Assembly (NCBI GenBank): GCA_037013495.1
Contig: CM072812.1
Location: 36,166,501-36,230,500, forward strand
Length of the DNA: 64,000 nt
Origin: Hippophae tibetana
Lineage: Eukaryota; Streptophyta; Magnoliopsida; Rosales; Elaeagnaceae
Reading direction: 5' to 3'
Positions 60,820 through 64,000 of this stretch are shown piece by piece (positions within the stretch are counted from its first letter, which is position 1; each line of letters starts with the position of its first letter). The notes under the pieces are model-generated. The model ran no database searches, was not told where the DNA came from, and saw nothing but the letters and a program-made list of their open reading frames with translations. The translations under genes and the position numbers were made by a program.

Positions 60820-60841
60820 TATACCCCTTTTTGTAGTAGTG
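60820..60841 (-). repeat. CACTA terminal inverted repeat, 5' end of the element
   Basis: On the minus strand it reads CACTACTACAAAAAGGGG and on for 22 bases, pairing with 51302-51323. The ATA duplication follows at 60842-60844. Confidence 0.95.
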
Positions 60842-60912
60842 ATATATGGATTTTGGATCTAATGTGTTTTTAACCTAAATTTATACCAATGGTACTTTTT
60901 TTTACTTTGTTT

Positions 60913-61249
60913 TGTTAAGTATTTTTATCTCACATCGGTTATAAATAAGCCAATAATGTTGTTTATAAGTCTGAATAACCTTTAATTTAATGAGATTTTA
61001 TTGGATTAAATTAGACATTAATTTCCAATATGATATCAAAGCTTTATTTATGATCTTTATGTGCTTGGATATTAGGTTTTACTACAATTTCATTATAATG
61101 TTTATGTACACCTTTGTCCGGCGTGTAGAGGAAGACTGTTAAGTATCATTGTTTCATATCGGTTAATAGCAAAGCGTAATGTTGTTTATAAGCTTGAACA
61201 AAACTTAACTTAATGAGATCTTATTGATTGAGTTAGGCCTGAGTTTCTA
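60913..61249 (+). mobile_element. TRIM (terminal-repeat retrotransposon in miniature) relic
   Basis: Two direct repeats of about 115 bp (60913-61027 and 61137-61249) both start TGTTAAGTAT and share ATCGGTTA, AATGTTGTTTATAAG, TTAATGAGAT and TTATTG. After the first comes ATGATATCAAAGC (61030-61042), close to the copia-type primer-binding site TGGTATCAGAGC. Before the second comes a purine stretch GTAGAGGAAGAC. The total of about 337 bp with no coding region is the TRIM layout. The repeats have diverged markedly, so the fossil is old. No clear target duplication was seen. Confidence 0.78.
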
Positions 61250-62634
61250 TAGATTTTGAAATATTTTATTTCTAAATTTAGATTTAGATTTTTAATTTTA
61301 ATTTAAATCTCAAAGATTTATCATTTCATTGAATAAAACAATCATACCTCAAAGTTTGGAAAAATAAAAAAAGATATAAAAAAATTTGTTTTCTGCGTTC
61401 AAGATAATTTTTAAGGATTCTTATAATAATTGAATATACTTCTAATTTTTTAATTTATTATTTTTGTAATCTTCATTTCAATTGATATAATTATGTTTTT
61501 TTAATCCTAATTAATAACAAGTTGCATCGGTAAAAGAGATAACAGTTAAAATTAAAAGAAGATAATCAATCGTAAGAGAGTATCAATAGTATCCATCAAA
61601 TGTAGTATTTATTGTTTGAACGTAATATTTGAGATGTATGATAGTATAGTAATTATGTGTTCAATACAATATTAGAAGGTAAATTAGATTCTTGCATGTG
61701 AATTATTGTACATAACGATGGTTAAAATAGATCAATTTGATCCAATTCAAACTAACTCAAATTATGTTGATTTGAATTTAAAAATTATATAAATACATAT
61801 TTATGTTATATTATAACTTTTAATATAAGAATTTTATTTAATAAAAGATTAAAAAAAGTTAATATTTTTTCTAATTTACACTTACTGTTATTTCATCTTT
61901 TTAAAATTCAATCAATCTTTTTTTACTTTTTTACATAACCCAATTCGCTAATGCAGATGAGTGTAAAAGATCTCAAACCTAATATCAAGATACCAATCCT
62001 TAGTTTTTATAGTTGTTTCTCCAAACAACACCTCTATTCTCCAACCTACTTACATTTACTTGATCGACAACAAATATGAGTAATTTAGATTTATAGTTGC
62101 AATTTTTAAAAATAAATTTACAAATTAAGGTTTTATTTTGTTATTCTGTGCTTACTTATGATTATTCTGCAATCTTTTGTGGCAATTTTCCAAAATATTG
62201 GTTTTTATATAATGCTTCTTTTAGTTTCTTATCTCTAGTTTTTTTAATTCTAACATTTTCTTTTTAATTAACTTATAATTTCTTTAATTCTTTTAGTTAT
62301 TTTATTCTTTTATCGTATCAATTATTAAAACATAAAATTTAATGTAATAATTATTTAATTATAAAAAATAAATATTTTTTAAAATTTATTGATCGTAAAT
62401 ATTAAAGAAAAAACAATAAAATAGATTATCTTATCTACATAATTCAATCCAAACCTAATCTTAAGATTGATTGTATAAGTTATATTAGATTGGATTGAAT
62501 TTTAACTTTTGATATCCAAAAATTATCAATTTCATTTTAATTCAAATATATACCAACTAATTATATATATAATTGATATATTAGGTGTTATAAAAATAAA
62601 AAAAAATAAAAAAATTTTAATAGGCAATGGTGAC
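61250..62634. other. AT-rich DNA, no gene seen
   Basis: There is no frame, repeat or family match beyond short A/T runs. The right end adjoins a copia LTR. Confidence 0.5.
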
Positions 62635-62964
62635 TGTTGGGTTAGTTTTCTAAACCCCTCTTAGATGTTGGGTTAGTTTTCTAAATCCTTCACTTGTTCG
62701 TCTCAATTTTGAAGATTGAGTTCACACACATTTTGGAGATTAAGATGAGTTTTTTTGCTGTATTTTCAGCTTCTTATTACATCAATTTATAGGAAATAAA
62801 CTGCTGAAATTTCAATAGTTTTATAGAATTTCAGTAGTGGAAAACACCACTCCTTAAAACTAGGAACTCATGCTCACACCACTCATGAAAACATGGAATG
62901 CTGAAAACATGGATTGCTTAAAACAATCCTAAAATTAAGACAGTAATAGCAGCTACTTTCAACA
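62635..62964 (-). mobile_element. 3' LTR of the Tork-like copia element
   Basis: In element orientation it starts TGTTGAAAGTAGC at 62964, right after a purine tract TTTAAGGTTGGG (62965-62976), and ends CTAACCCAACA at 62635. The last 30 bases are tandemly duplicated (TGTTGGGTTAGTTTTCTAAA at 62635 and again near 62666), so the true end could be either copy. The length is about 300-330 bp, normal for this group. Confidence 0.75.
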
Positions 62965-64000
62965 CCCAACCTTAAACTGATTTTTCTACTGAAAAACAGT
63001 TTACAGTTTTCTTGATTGATTTTCAACCTTGAGCAATCCTCCCTTGTTCGAGACCGAAGACTAAGCAACTTCCTAAGTTTCTCAAAACTTGGTTGCTTGA
63101 GAGGTTTGGTTAGAATATCTGCTACCTATTCTGAACTTTTGCAATATTTCAACTCAATAACCCCATCTTGACATAAGTCACGAAGAAAATGAAATCTGAC
63201 ATCTATGTGTTTGCTCCTCCCGTGCATTACTGGATTTTTAGACAGTTTGATAGTAGACATGTTATCACAATAGATTATCATAGGGATGTCCTTCTTCATT
63301 CTTAGGACTTCAAACATTTTCTTCATCTAGATCCCTTGGCAAGAGCTTGATGTTGCTGTCACATACTCAACTTCAGTAGTTCATAGAGTGACTATATGTT
63401 TCTTCTTTGAGGACCATGAGATAGCTCTTGAGCTTAACATATAAGCATGGCCTGATATGTTATTTCTGTCATTTAGATATCCTGCATAATCACTATCAGT
63501 GTAACCATAGAAATCCGAGTTATCATCTTTCTTATAAAACATTTCATAGTCTAATGTCCCCTTCACGTATCTTAGAATTCTTCTTGTTGCATTCAGGTGC
63601 AACTCTATTGGTTTTTCCATGTATCTACTTATCAGGCTTACACCATACATGATGTCTGGTCTATTTGAAGTAAGATACATGGGACTTCCAACGAGTTGTT
63701 TGAAGAAAGTGTTATCAATCCCTCTTCCTCTTTCATCCTTGCTGATTTTTAATCCAGGTTCAACTGGAGTCCTAATGGCTCGACAATCTTCCATCTGAAA
63801 TCTTTCAAGCACCTTTTGTGCATATTTCTTTTGGTAAATGAAGTTACCAAAAGAGTTTTGAATTACTTCTATCCCCAAGAAGTAGTGCAGTAATCCTAGA
63901 TCTATCATCTCGAATTCTTTCATCATTGAGTTTTTGAACTCATTTAGCATTTCTTGATTGTTTCCTATATAGATTAGGTCATCAACATAGAGTGACATGA
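62635..64000 (-). mobile_element. Ty1/copia (Tork-like) element, 3' part, cut by window edge
   Basis: This fossil is read right to left: RT (from 63998), RNase H and 3' LTR (62635-62964). RT shows MSLYVDDLIYIGNN, FEMIDLGLLHYFLGIEV and TSNRPDIMYGVSLISRYMEK. RNase H shows YGYTDSDYAG and IYCDNMSTIKLSKNPVMHGR. The sequence is closest to the Tork/TAR group. The visible pol is broken by a few interruptions, but the motifs are well preserved, so it is younger than the other copia relics in this window. The upstream part and 5' LTR lie beyond the right edge. Confidence 0.9.

Larger units (their letters stand above)
51302..60841 (-). mobile_element. Complete CACTA (En/Spm) DNA transposon, copy 2
   Basis: This is a 9,540-bp element bounded by CACTA...TAGTG termini and an exact 3-bp duplication ATA (51299-51301 and 60842-60844). 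The 22-bp terminal inverted repeats differ at one position. Arrays of short palindromic repeats lie just inside both ends. Both genes read on the minus strand, so the 5' end is at 60841: a TNP2-type transposase (56026-59532), then a second gene with a Ulp1-like protease (52583-55926). A long hairpin follows the second gene. The first gene reads open across three exons. The second has one in-frame stop. The layout is that of an autonomous or only recently inactivated element. Confidence 0.95.

Overview
This window looks like nuclear DNA of a flowering plant, most likely a eudicot. It is very AT-rich, has no prokaryote-style gene packing, and is built almost entirely from plant transposable elements: CACTA (En/Spm), Athila-type Ty3/gypsy, Ty1/copia, a TRIM, a hAT-type non-autonomous element and fold-back elements. 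I found no convincing host gene, rRNA or tRNA gene. I cannot name the species from the sequence.

Layout. 1-3927 is the 5' part of a decayed CACTA element, cut by the left edge. 4708-6539 is an apparent solo Athila-type LTR. 6541-8628 is a decayed Ty1/copia pol relic. 11440-12760 is a very diverged tandem array of about 105-bp units. 12790-14503 is an older LTR related to the Athila LTR. 16405-29904 is a structurally complete Athila-like element (13.5 kb) with a CCTAC target-site duplication, two tandem gag regions and a pol. 29910-51300 is mostly AT-rich DNA with old repeats. It includes a degenerate telomere-like block (about 40200-40565) inside a MITE-like element, a G-box-rich island (43405-43770), a hAT-type element with a perfect 8-bp duplication (45299-46149), a fold-back element (46366-46944) and a copia relic (47240-48430). 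51302-60841 is a complete CACTA element. 60913-61249 is a TRIM relic. 62635-64000 is the 3' end of a Tork-like copia element that runs off the right edge.

The most interesting unit is the CACTA element at 51302-60841. It has matching terminal inverted repeats, a 3-bp ATA duplication, and arrays of short palindromic repeats just inside both ends. Two genes lie on the minus strand. The first is a three-exon TNP2-type transposase that reads open for about 1,108 codons. The second is a ten-exon gene with a Transposase_24 region, a Met/Pro repeat and a Ulp1/C48 cysteine protease region whose His, Asp, Gln and Cys can all be seen. All its inferred splice junctions are in phase, but one in-frame stop interrupts it. 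Downstream of the second gene, still inside the element, is a long near-perfect hairpin (about 52183-52453). It is placed like a transposon-born small-RNA precursor and deserves a direct test.

In the Athila element the unusual features are the tandem gag duplication, separated by a spacer carrying a motif otherwise seen after integrase, and two adjacent stem-loops in the leader whose stems differ in sequence but both stay perfectly paired.
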